This document shows positions 1-5,750 of a stretch of DNA of 7,620 bases, in pieces. The first letter of the stretch is position 1, and each line of letters begins with the position of its first letter. The notes below the pieces were generated by a model. It ran no database searches and was not told the origin of the DNA. It saw only the letters and a program-made list of their open reading frames with translations. The translations under genes and the position numbers were made by a program. The DNA is from Treponema sp. GTDB lineage: Bacteria > Spirochaetota > Spirochaetia > Treponematales > Breznakiellaceae. Location: assembly GCA_031278025.1 (NCBI GenBank), contig JAITLF010000028.1, positions 1-7,620 of the forward strand. Direction: 5' to 3'.

Positions 1-45
<45 letters not shown>

Positions 46-160
46 ACATACGCCCCCTGCTTCGACACGGCCGCGCCGGCATTTTCAACCTATCAATCAT
101 CATTCGCTCCTATCCTACTAATATACTCCAAACCCTCGAAAAAACAATCCCCGGCGGGAA

Positions 161-204
161 AAAGCCCCGCGCTTCTTCCTGATCCCTTAAAGAAGACGGG
201 CTTT
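161..204. other. Inverted repeat / two-part stem-loop before the thioredoxin gene
   Basis: AAAGCCC (161-167) pairs with GGGCTTT (198-204), and inside it CTTCTT (172-177) pairs with AAGAAG (190-195). This gives a 13-bp stem broken by a 4/2-nt internal loop and closed by a 12-nt loop. Read on the minus strand the stem is followed by TTTTT, so it resembles a minus-strand terminator. Read on the plus strand it ends 24 nt before the ATG at 229 and could sit in a 5' leader. I see the pairing directly; a function is inference. Confidence 0.4.
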
Positions 205-216
205 GCAGAGAAGCAG

Positions 217-222
217 TATATT
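217..222 (+). promoter_or_regulatory. Candidate -10 hexamer (TATATT) 6 bp upstream of the thioredoxin ATG
   Basis: TATATT at 217-222 is followed after exactly 6 bases by the ATG at 229. Transcription starting the usual distance downstream would begin at or next to the start codon, giving a leaderless mRNA. This fits the lack of a Shine-Dalgarno sequence at a usable distance: the only AGG touches the ATG. No -35 is visible 16-18 bp upstream, so the call is tentative. An alternative is transcription from TATACT at 122-127, with a leader containing the stem-loop. Confidence 0.3.
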
Positions 223-228
223 AACAGG

Positions 229-834
229 ATGAAACGGTCATTTTTCAGGCTATTGTTAGGCGGGGCGGCGGGCGCGTTCCTGCTCCTTCTTTCACCCCCG
301 GCGGAGGCGCAAATGCGGCCCATCCCCGACACGGTCAGGCAGGCTTTTTCCCGTGCCGGGATTCCCCTTTTAAGAAGCCGGGTTCCTATCGAAGACTTTT
401 CCCTGCCCCTTTTGGGTGGGGGAAGCCGGGCCTTGGGCGGGCTTAAGGGCAAGGTGGTGTTTCTCAATTTTTGGGCGACATGGTGTCCTCCCTGCCGCGA
501 GGAGATGCCGTCGATGGAGACCCTCTACCGGCGTTTAGGAGCGGCGGGGCTGGAATTCCTTGCGGTGGACATCCAGGAAAAACCGAAGCCCGTTGACGCC
601 TTTATCAGGGAGGGCGGCATGAGCTTTCCGGTTGCCCTGGACGAGTCGGGCCGGGTAAGCGGCATGTACGGCATACGGAGCATACCGACCACGTTTATCG
701 TAGACAGGGACGGCTCAATCATCGCCGCCGTCGTTGGCGGCAGAAAATGGGACGGCCCCGAAGTTATCGCTGCCTTTGAAACCCTGTTGAATGAAGCCCG
801 GTTGAATGAAGCCCGGTTGAACAATGGCAGATGA
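229..834 (+). CDS. Secreted TlpA/ResA-like thiol-disulfide oxidoreductase
   Basis: This 201-residue protein is a membrane- or periplasm-facing thioredoxin-fold reductant. Residues 1-27 form a signal peptide: basic MKR, a hydrophobic core, then AEA as a signal peptidase I site before Gln28. There is no lipobox cysteine, so it is probably periplasmic. The TlpA-like redoxin domain spans about 52-190. The active site is WCPPC at 85-89 (Cys86 and Cys89) inside FWATWCPPCREEMPSM, and the cis-proline loop is SIPTTFIVD with Pro153. The start at 229 is chosen because it gives an intact signal peptide, although there is no good ribosome-binding site. The gene overlaps ccdA by 11 bp, so the two are translationally coupled and almost certainly partners: CcdA would keep Cys86/Cys89 reduced. 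The extreme C-terminus carries a small in-frame duplication (LNEAR twice). Substrates are unknown. Cytochrome c maturation (ResA role) is possible in the family, but no cytochrome gene is nearby. Confidence 0.93.
   Translation: MKRSFFRLLLGGAAGAFLLLLSPPAEAQMRPIPDTVRQAFSRAGIPLLRSRVPIEDFSLPLLGGGSRALGGLKGKVVFLNFWATWCPPCREEMPSMETLYRRLGAAGLEFLAVDIQEKPKPVDAFIREGGMSFPVALDESGRVSGMYGIRSIPTTFIVDRDGSIIAAVVGGRKWDGPEVIAAFETLLNEARLNEARLNNGR
786..821 (+). repeat. 15-bp in-frame tandem duplication at the 3' end of the thioredoxin gene
   Basis: The unit GTTGAATGAAGCCCG occurs at 786-800 and 801-815, and a third copy begins at 816-821 (GTTGAA) before diverging into the ccdA start. In the thioredoxin frame it adds one LNEAR block without shifting the frame. 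It lies directly upstream of the ccdA ATG at 824, where the ribosome-binding region of ccdA would be. It looks like a recent slippage event. Confidence 0.85.
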
Positions 835-1798
835 GCTTTCTATTTTGGCGGCCTTTATCGCCGGGCTGCTGTCCTTCCTATCGCCCTGTGTATTCCCCCT
901 TATCCCTTCCTACCTGAGTTTTCTGAGCGGCTCGGAAGCGGATACCCTGGCTGCGTTCCGGAATAACCACGGCTGGAGGCGGGGGCGGTCAATCTCCGTG
1001 CCGCTTCACCGGCGCCTTATGGTATCGACCCTTTGTTTTATCGCCGGTTTCAGCACGGTTTTTGTGGTTCTCAACCTGTTGATATCAGGATCGGTATTAC
1101 TCCTCGGCGGCCTAAACCGGGTCATCAACATCAGTGCGGGCGTCCTTGTTGTGCTTCTGGGACTGAACATGCTTTTCGATTTTATCCCCGTTCTTCGTTA
1201 CGAAAAGCGGTTTCATTCTGCCAAACGGCCCCGGCGCTTCATTGGCTCCTTCCTTGCGGGGCTGGCCTTTGGCGCGGGCTGGACGCCCTGCGTCGGCCCC
1301 ATTCTGGGGAGCATCCTGATCATGGCGGGCAGCGGCGGCTCCCTGTCCCGATCCGTCCTTTACCTTTCCGTTTATTCCCTGGGCCTGGGCCTGCCGTTCC
1401 TCCTGTCCGCCGTCCTGTGGGGTTCCGTTCTTACGTATCTTGCCAAGATGCGCCGGTTCCTTCCGGTTATCAAATGCGCAAGCGGCGTCCTGATCGTAGC
1501 CATAGGCATTGCCATAACCCTGGGGGCCTACGGTTCTTTTCCGGGGTTTTTCATGCGCGCCGGCATTGCCCTGGGAGCCTGGGCCGAAGGCGGCTTTTCC
1601 CGGTTGATTCAGGCGGGGGTTTTCCTGGCTGCCGGGCTTCTGCCCCTGCTGGTTAGGGCGCTGCGCCGGACCCCTCCCTTCTCTCCCGCAACGGCGGCCT
1701 TCTTATGCCTCTGCACGCTTGTTGGAATAAGCCACGCGCTGGGACTGTTCAACGCCGCCGCGCTGATTTGCCACTGGTTTTTCTTTCAGGGAATATAA
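824..1798 (+). CDS. ccdA: CcdA/DsbD-type membrane thiol-disulfide electron carrier
   Basis: This integral membrane protein moves electrons from cytoplasmic thioredoxin across the inner membrane to exported thioredoxin-like proteins. The two family signatures are clear: FLSPCVFPLIPSYLSFLSG near residues 18-36 with Cys22, and GAGWTPCVGPILGSIL near 150-165 with Cys156. Each is a Pro-Cys pair within a transmembrane helix, and the two cysteines form the redox pair. Hydrophobic segments lie near 5-25, 68-93, 98-120, 140-168, 176-205 and 215-238. Two more follow, near 255-280 and 290-320. At 324 residues it is longer than the roughly 230-250 residues typical of CcdA. The extra length comes from an Arg-rich loop at about 36-65 and the two extra C-terminal helices. 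It overlaps the thioredoxin gene by 11 bp with no strong Shine-Dalgarno sequence, which points to translational coupling. The TAA stop lies 7 bp before the rsmE start. Confidence 0.93.
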   Translation: MADELSILAAFIAGLLSFLSPCVFPLIPSYLSFLSGSEADTLAAFRNNHGWRRGRSISVPLHRRLMVSTLCFIAGFSTVFVVLNLLISGSVLLLGGLNRVINISAGVLVVLLGLNMLFDFIPVLRYEKRFHSAKRPRRFIGSFLAGLAFGAGWTPCVGPILGSILIMAGSGGSLSRSVLYLSVYSLGLGLPFLLSAVLWGSVLTYLAKMRRFLPVIKCASGVLIVAIGIAITLGAYGSFPGFFMRAGIALGAWAEGGFSRLIQAGVFLAAGLLPLLVRALRRTPPFSPATAAFLCLCTLVGISHALGLFNAAALICHWFFFQGI

Positions 1799-1805
1799 GA
1801 GGCCG

Positions 1806-2681
1806 ATGATGAACATCATCCTTTTTGAGCCTGATGAAGCGGACGCGCCTCTTATGAGGCGGGATGAACGGACGGTACACCTCCTCAAGGTGCTGCATAA
1901 AAAAGCGGGCGATGAATTTGACGCGGGAATCCTGGGCGGCCTTCTCGGAACCGGACGTATCGGGTCCATAGAACCGGACGGTTCCCTGCGCTATACCCTG
2001 GATCTGCGGGAGGAGCCGCCTCCCCGGCTTCCCCTGCGGATGGCGGTGGGTTTTCCCCGGCCTATACAGCTCAGGCGGCTTCTCCGGGACCTGTCCAACC
2101 TGGGCCTGGAAGCGGTGGACCTTTTTGGCACGGACCTGGGGGAAAAGAGTTACCGGGACACGAGGCTGCTGGACGACGGGGGCGCACGGGCGGCTCTGAT
2201 AGAAGGGGCGGTCCAGGCACGGGACACCCGCCTGCCGGTCCTGCGGGTGTTTCAGGATGTCCCTTCCTGGCTAAAGGAGCGGCCCTGGGCGGCGGCTGTT
2301 CCGGAAGACCCGGCGTCGGGCAGGGAGCGTCCGGAAGCGGGTCTTGCCGCGGCGGACAATGTACGGCCCCAGGGAACTTTCGCCGGTCTTGCGGCGGGGC
2401 CTTATGCGGCAAAGCTCCGCGTGATAGCCATCGGTTCCGAGCGGGGCTGGTCGGATCGGGAACGGGGCCTCCTGGAAACGGCGGGTTTCCTCCGCCTTTC
2501 CCTGGGGAAGCGGGCTCTGCGAACCGAGACCGCTTGTGTGGCGGCGGCGGCCCTGGGAGCCTTTTTTAATGAAGAAATACGCGAAAAATTGGGGCTTGCC
2601 ATTAAGGGCTTTTCCGATTCCACATTGACGGATGGTAAAACGTCGGCGCACCCCATAACCGAATCGGTGGAAATCCGGTAG
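1806..2681 (+). CDS. rsmE: 16S rRNA m3U1498 methyltransferase RsmE with a foreign C-terminal tail
   Basis: RsmE methylates N3 of U1498 in 16S rRNA using S-adenosylmethionine and acts on the 30S subunit in the cytoplasm. The N-terminal PUA-like part (about 1-70) has the family feature HLLKVLHKKAGDEFDAG (25-41). The SPOUT/trefoil-knot domain follows, with MAVGFPRPIQLRRLLRDLSNLG (split around 79-100), IGSERGWSDRE (209-219, in place of the usual IGPEGGF) and LGKRALRTETA (233-243), which forms the cofactor-binding knot. RsmE normally ends soon after this motif, and length matches to about residue 254. Residues 255-291 (from NEEIREKLGL) instead resemble the middle of a clan AA aspartic protease, and the TAG stop at 2679-2681 interrupts that similarity. 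AAGAGG at 1797-1802 serves as the ribosome-binding site. It is 3 bp from the ATG at 1806 and 6 bp from a second ATG at 1809, so translation may really begin at 1809. Methyltransferase activity is probably retained because the knot is intact. Confidence 0.92.
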   Translation: MMNIILFEPDEADAPLMRRDERTVHLLKVLHKKAGDEFDAGILGGLLGTGRIGSIEPDGSLRYTLDLREEPPPRLPLRMAVGFPRPIQLRRLLRDLSNLGLEAVDLFGTDLGEKSYRDTRLLDDGGARAALIEGAVQARDTRLPVLRVFQDVPSWLKERPWAAAVPEDPASGRERPEAGLAAADNVRPQGTFAGLAAGPYAAKLRVIAIGSERGWSDRERGLLETAGFLRLSLGKRALRTETACVAAAALGAFFNEEIREKLGLAIKGFSDSTLTDGKTSAHPITESVEIR

Positions 2682-2839
2682 AAAGACCGGAGCATCGCGC
2701 TTCCGGCGGTGGTTGTTCCCGAAGCGCAAGATGTATTGCTTGGCGCCTTGCCGCTTGAGGGAATGGATCTGATAGTTGACCCGGTGCGCAAAACTTTAGC
2801 CGCGCCCACGGCGATCTGCCGTTACACGTCCTCTATTAA
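2568..2839 (+). pseudogene. C-terminal remnant of a retroviral-type (clan AA) aspartic protease, fused to rsmE
   Basis: From about 2568 the rsmE frame reads NEEIREKLGLAIKGF and then STLTDGKTSAHPITESVEIR, then a TAG at 2679-2681. In the same frame it continues KDRSIALPAVVVPEAQD and VLLGALPLEGMDLIVDP (ending at 2783). VLLGALPLEG followed by MDLIVDP is the typical late part of small bacterial clan AA aspartic proteases. The TAG sits where I would expect a Trp (VEIRWKDR), one base away from TGG. After about 2802 the similarity moves to another frame, AHGDLPLHVLY then TAA at 2837-2839; restoring one G there would give the GAHGD ending I recall for this family. The N-terminal half with the catalytic Asp-Thr/Ser-Gly is absent. 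With truncation, a nonsense codon and a frameshift it cannot be a working protease. The family assignment is from memory of its motifs, not a search. Confidence 0.72.
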
Positions 2840-2840
2840 A

Positions 2841-2868
2841 TAGTGACTGACTTTATAGACAGACACTA
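2841..2868. other. Imperfect inverted repeat after the protease remnant
   Basis: TAGTGACTGAC (2841-2851) pairs with GACAGACACTA (2858-2868) at 9 of 11 positions, with the 6-nt loop TTTATA. On the minus strand it is followed by TTTAAT, so it could act as a weak terminator for minus-strand transcription coming from the OmpA-family gene. There is no U tract on the plus strand. It could also be chance or the edge of a lost element. Confidence 0.35.
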
Positions 2869-2952
2869 ACTAATGACCGATAGCATTTAGCGTAATCCAT
2901 TAATAACGTATGCTGTGTTTTATATGCGTCTGAGCAAACTAGGCCGATATGT

Positions 2953-3009
2953 TTATTCGCCATGTGTTCTTCTATATTCCGTGGATTTTTTATTTTGCCC
3001 GCCGCGCAT
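2953..3009 (-). CDS. Possible 18-residue small ORF or truncated gene start with a strong ribosome-binding site
   Basis: On the minus strand AAAAGGAG (3023-3016) is followed after 6 nt by ATG (3009-3007), the best ribosome-binding site in the window. The ORF reads MRGGQNKKSTEYRRTHGE and stops at TAA (2955-2953). Reading through the stop gives TYRPSLLRR before another stop. The very basic start with GGQNKKSTE, followed by TYRPS, faintly recalls the beginning of phage terminase small subunits. It may therefore be the broken 5' end of a phage-type gene, or a genuine short peptide. It lies downstream of the OmpA-family gene, on the same strand, in AT-richer DNA. I do not know its function. Confidence 0.28.
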   Translation of the reverse strand: MRGGQNKKSTEYRRTHGE

Positions 3010-3099
3010 TGTCGTCTCCTTTTATGGTCCGATAAAACTGCCTTTTTTACATGAGCATAAATCGTGGGTTTTATGGCTTCAACAGGCTCCTGGACATCG

Positions 3100-4446
3100 T
3101 CATTCCAGTATAGTAATCTCCACACGCCGGTTCAGACGGCGGCCCTCTTCCCAGGAGTTGTCCCCCACCGGTTTAGTCCCCCCGGAACCTTTATAGATGA
3201 ACCGGTCTGCGGGGATGCCCCGGGAGGTGAGTTCCGCGATGATGCTTTGGGCCCGTTCCACGGAAAGCTGCATTTCGCTTTGAGGCCGGCCTATGGAGGC
3301 GGTATGGCCCTCCACCAAAAAGGACCTGCCCGGGAAGCCCTGAAGGGCGTGGGCTATGGCATCCAGGCGTGTCTTTTCGCCGGGCAGAAGGTCCGCCGAA
3401 TCCGATGCGAAACGGAGGTCCCGCAGGGTAAGGCGTATGCCTTCCGGAACCGGGGTAATATCCAGGCCGGGGTCTTCTCCCGGAACCGGGAGGGCTAAGT
3501 CCGGCTTGGCGGCGCTCCCTCCTTCCTGCTCCTCCGGGAGATCGACATGCAGGGTATCGACCAGGATCGGTATTGAGGCTTCCCGGTCCAGGGGGACTAT
3601 GCCCTGGCCAAAGGTCAGGGTAAAACCCCGAAAACGGAGGGTATCGCCCCCAGGCCAGGTGAAAGTCTCGTCCAGGGTGTCCCGGATAAGCAGGGGGAGA
3701 CCGTCAGAAACCCGCAGAAGGATATCTACCGTATGACTACCCTGGAGGGTCTGGAAATCACTATCACCCTCCGCCCGCGTCCGGGAGGCCTGAGCGCCGA
3801 AGGTACTCCGGGGAGGACCGGCCTGATACCGGGAAGCATACCGGGCATGGATGCGGTGGACCGGGATGTCCCGGTAGAGTTCCGTTCCCCGGTATTCGTA
3901 TTCGGCGATGAGGGGCACAATCACGGGCCGGCCCTGGTTCAGGGGATCCACGGCTCGGCTCCCTTTGGCGGTCCACTTCGTGCCGGGACGCACCGCCTCG
4001 GCAGGATACGCGGGGAAACCCCGGAGAGACGGGAAGCCCTTGTCGTCAATAATGGTAAGGCCGCCATCAGGTCCAACCCGGAAATTCACGGGGATCACCG
4101 CATCAAGTCCCCGTGCGCTCTGCCGCATATCCCGGAGGGTTTCTTCCAGAACAAAGAAGTTCCCCAGATATTCCCGGAAGGAACCAGCATCGTCCTTTTG
4201 GGGTATGATGGAAGCTCGGACTTCCCGGTAAACATGGCCTATGTACACGCCGTTTTCATACCGGGACCAATCGGACAGTTCCGTCAGGGTGTAAGGACCG
4301 GTATTCCCCCAGGTAAGCCGAACCGAGCCGGGCGCGTCCGGGGACTGCTGCCGCTGGGCGGAAAGGGGAAAAGCCGCGAAGAAAAGCGTCATGATGAAGA
4401 AATGCGTGATTATACTAAAAAAAACCTTGCAACTCTGTATTTTCAT
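3100..4446 (-). CDS. Secreted OmpA-family protein with C-terminal peptidoglycan-binding domain
   Basis: This 448-residue protein begins with a signal peptide (residues 1-30; long hydrophobic core and LSA before Gln31, no lipobox), so it is exported to the periplasm or outer membrane. Residues about 40-300 are beta-rich and I do not recognise them as a named domain. A low-complexity linker (about 302-335, EEQEGG and Pro-rich) leads to an OmpA/MotB-type domain at about 337-447. Its landmarks are LRFASDSADLLPGEKTRLD (341-359), VEGHTASIG (378-386, with HTA instead of the common HTD), LSVERAQSI (394-402) and EEGRRLNRRVEITI (433-446), the last carrying the Arg expected to contact diaminopimelate in peptidoglycan. 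The role is probably to tether an envelope component to the cell wall. The ATG at 4446 has no Shine-Dalgarno sequence but is 6 bp from a TATACT. It is a single gene, divergent from the coiled-coil/ugpQ/murJ run. Confidence 0.88.
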   Translation of the reverse strand: MKIQSCKVFFSIITHFFIMTLFFAAFPLSAQRQQSPDAPGSVRLTWGNTGPYTLTELSDWSRYENGVYIGHVYREVRASIIPQKDDAGSFREYLGNFFVLEETLRDMRQSARGLDAVIPVNFRVGPDGGLTIIDDKGFPSLRGFPAYPAEAVRPGTKWTAKGSRAVDPLNQGRPVIVPLIAEYEYRGTELYRDIPVHRIHARYASRYQAGPPRSTFGAQASRTRAEGDSDFQTLQGSHTVDILLRVSDGLPLLIRDTLDETFTWPGGDTLRFRGFTLTFGQGIVPLDREASIPILVDTLHVDLPEEQEGGSAAKPDLALPVPGEDPGLDITPVPEGIRLTLRDLRFASDSADLLPGEKTRLDAIAHALQGFPGRSFLVEGHTASIGRPQSEMQLSVERAQSIIAELTSRGIPADRFIYKGSGGTKPVGDNSWEEGRRLNRRVEITILE

Positions 4447-4452
4447 AAGTAG

Positions 4453-4458
4453 AGTATA
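4453..4458 (-). promoter_or_regulatory. Candidate -10 (TATACT) for the OmpA-family gene, predicting a leaderless mRNA
   Basis: On the minus strand TATACT occupies 4458-4453 and the ATG starts 6 bases later at 4446. With no Shine-Dalgarno sequence before this ATG, transcription probably starts at or beside the start codon. No good -35 is visible at 16-18 bp. The arrangement matches that in front of the thioredoxin gene. Confidence 0.4.
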
Positions 4459-4460
4459 AA
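4455..4460 (+). promoter_or_regulatory. Candidate -10 (TATAAA) for the coiled-coil/ugpQ/murJ run
   Basis: TATAAA at 4455-4460 would start transcription near 4467, giving a leader of about 20 nt that includes the GGAG ribosome-binding site (4480-4483). TTGCAA at 4427-4432 is the only -35-like hexamer upstream, but its 22-bp spacing is too long. This -10 overlaps the minus-strand TATACT by 4 bp, so RNA polymerase could not use both at once. Confidence 0.4.
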
Positions 4461-4488
4461 AACCTCATTTTTTATGATCGGAGAGCGT

Positions 4489-4956
4489 ATGGAATATCTT
4501 TATGAGGGTCCCCGCGCCGCCGCGAAAGAGTACCTCTTTCACCATATCGCCGCCCTGAAACTGACGGAAAAAACCCAGGATGAGCTTTTAGCGGACCTGG
4601 ACACGTGGGAAAAACGAGAGGAACTTGCCCGGAGCCGGAATGTGCCGTCCTTGGCGGCGAAAGCGGAAAAGGAAGTCGGGCGAATCAGAGCCAAGGCTGA
4701 AGCGCTGGCGGTGGAAATCGCGGGGATGCGGGCCACTATCGAAAAGCTGCGAAAGGAGCTGCCGTCCCTAGCGGCGCAGAAACGGACGGTGGACCCGGCG
4801 CAGAAAGCGGACCTTCTGGAACAGGAACTCCTCATCACCCTGGGGAAAAATCCCCGCGACGAAATTCAGAACGGCAACGCGTTCAAGACTGTTGAAGCCG
4901 ACGCCGCCCTGGAGGCTCTGAAAGCGAAGATGGCCGCGAAGGATACCGCCCCATGA
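4489..4956 (+). CDS. Conserved-looking coiled-coil protein of unknown function
   Basis: I do not recognise this 155-residue protein. It has no signal peptide or membrane segment and should be cytoplasmic. It is rich in Ala, Glu, Lys and Leu, and about residues 15-105 have long helical, heptad-like stretches (for example EKEVGRIRAKAEALAVEIAG and ATIEKLRKELPSL) typical of a coiled coil. A less charged part with LLEQELLITLGKNPRDEI follows, then another Ala/Lys-rich helix at the C-terminus. The start at 4489 is preferred over the in-frame ATG at 4474 because GGAG at 4480-4483 lies 5 bp before it and would be inside the gene otherwise. The stop overlaps the ugpQ start as ATGA (4953-4956), so it is co-translated with ugpQ and murJ. 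That neighbourhood hints at an envelope or division-related role, but nothing in the sequence proves it. Confidence 0.8.
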   Translation: MEYLYEGPRAAAKEYLFHHIAALKLTEKTQDELLADLDTWEKREELARSRNVPSLAAKAEKEVGRIRAKAEALAVEIAGMRATIEKLRKELPSLAAQKRTVDPAQKADLLEQELLITLGKNPRDEIQNGNAFKTVEADAALEALKAKMAAKDTAP

Positions 4957-5750
4957 GCCGCCTTCCCCTCCTTCCGGGTCGGAAGCGGCCCCTCCTCTTT
5001 GCCCACCGGGGCTGTTCCTCCCTGGCGCCGGAAAATACCCTGGTGTCTTTCCGCAAGGCACGGGAAGCGGGAGCGCCGGGCATAGAGCTGGATATCCACC
5101 TCTCTCGTACCGGGGAACTCGTGGTAGCCCACGACGATACCTTTGTACGGACAGCCCCGGCAGGGGGCAACGGGGACGGCAGGCAGATAGAGGAAATGAG
5201 CCTGGCGGAAATACGGGCCCTGGACGTGGGGTCCTTTTTCGGACCTGGTTTTGGCGGGGAGCGCCCTCCCCTGCTGGCGGAGGTTCTGGAGGAATTCTGC
5301 CCGGACCTCTACGTCGATATAGAACTTAAATCCCGAAAAACCAACGGCGATCCCCTTCCCGCCGCCGCCGCAAAACTGCTCGCGGCTATGGGAAGGGCAA
5401 TCGAAGCGTCGGTTACCGTGTCCTCCTTTAATCCCGTTTGTCTGAGGGCCTTCAAGCGGGCCGCCCCCCACATTCCTGCCGCGGTGATCTACAGCGTGAA
5501 CCCGGAAGTACCCTGGGCGCTGCGCTGGGGATCCGGACGCTTTATCGCCGGCTGCGATTACGTCAAGCCCGAACACGCCCAGGCAACGGCTTTTGCCCGG
5601 TTCCGAATCGCCGGCATTGAGCGGCGGCCCCTGGTCCCCTGGACGGTGGATGATCCCGTCCAGGCGGAACGGCTGCTGGGATTGGGCTGCGAGGGAATCA
5701 TCACCAACCGGCCTCAGGATATGACAGGGCTGGAGGCCTTCCGCCCATGA
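4953..5750 (+). CDS. ugpQ: Cytoplasmic glycerophosphodiester phosphodiesterase
   Basis: This enzyme hydrolyses glycerophosphodiesters from phospholipid turnover to sn-glycerol 3-phosphate and an alcohol. It is a single TIM-barrel GDPD domain over nearly all of its 265 residues. Catalytic and metal-binding positions are visible: HRG at 18-20, PEN at 26-28, ELDIHL at 45-50 (Glu45, Asp47), VAHDD with His60, VDIELK at 121-126 (Glu124), PWTVDD with Trp220 and Asp223, and the closing GIITNRP near 248-254. There is no signal peptide, unlike the secreted GlpQ of some spirochaetes, so the UgpQ-type cytoplasmic form is the better match. GAAGGA at 4938-4943 is a good ribosome-binding site for the ATG at 4953. 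It overlaps the genes on both sides by 4 bp (ATGA), an arrangement for coupled translation with the coiled-coil gene and murJ. Substrate preference cannot be read from the sequence. Confidence 0.93.
   Translation: MSRLPLLPGRKRPLLFAHRGCSSLAPENTLVSFRKAREAGAPGIELDIHLSRTGELVVAHDDTFVRTAPAGGNGDGRQIEEMSLAEIRALDVGSFFGPGFGGERPPLLAEVLEEFCPDLYVDIELKSRKTNGDPLPAAAAKLLAAMGRAIEASVTVSSFNPVCLRAFKRAAPHIPAAVIYSVNPEVPWALRWGSGRFIAGCDYVKPEHAQATAFARFRIAGIERRPLVPWTVDDPVQAERLLGLGCEGIITNRPQDMTGLEAFRP

Larger units (their letters stand above)
46..228. other. Non-coding leader upstream of the thioredoxin gene
   Basis: No convincing gene is present between the poly-C tract and the start codon at 229. An open frame on the minus strand across this region has no recognisable content and overlaps the signal peptide of the real gene antisense. 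The stretch contains a good -10-like hexamer TATACT at 122-127 without a matching -35, a stem-loop at 161-204, and a second -10-like hexamer TATATT at 217-222 just before the start codon. Confidence 0.6.
2840..3099. other. AT-richer intergenic stretch, possibly a decayed gene region
   Basis: No convincing long gene is visible between the protease remnant and the end of the OmpA-family gene. Base composition is clearly more AT-rich than the flanks, suggesting non-coding or acquired DNA. It holds an imperfect hairpin (2841-2868) and one short minus-strand ORF with a strong ribosome-binding site (3009-2953). An open frame on the minus strand (3125-2853) and one on the plus strand (2915-3196) have no recognisable motifs and overlap the OmpA gene end, so I do not call them. 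I see no strong terminator for either flanking gene. Confidence 0.55.

Noticed and set aside
68..85. GC-rich mini-hairpin followed by ATTTTC as a terminator of an upstream gene
   Set aside because: The stem is only four base pairs and the T run is short and interrupted; chance is the simpler explanation.
2271..2729. Long open frames on the minus strand opposite rsmE
   Set aside because: They lie antisense to a clearly recognised gene in GC-rich DNA, where stop codons are rare, and their translations are low-complexity Arg/Pro-rich with no motifs.
2568..2839. A working second gene (protease) or programmed stop-codon readthrough of rsmE
   Set aside because: The catalytic Asp-Thr/Ser-Gly half is missing and a frameshift follows the stop codon, so decay explains the pattern better than recoding.
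2840..3099. tRNA or other structured RNA gene in the intergenic stretch
   Set aside because: I could find no cloverleaf with the conserved T-loop bases and no CCA end, only one imperfect short hairpin.
2853..3125. A 90-codon minus-strand open frame after the OmpA-family gene
   Set aside because: It starts inside the end of the OmpA-family gene in another frame with no ribosome-binding site and has no recognisable content. The short ORF with a strong ribosome-binding site is in a different frame.
3733..4452. A 239-codon plus-strand open frame opposite the OmpA-family gene
   Set aside because: The minus-strand frame has a signal peptide and a full OmpA domain; the plus-strand frame has neither a ribosome-binding site nor any motif.
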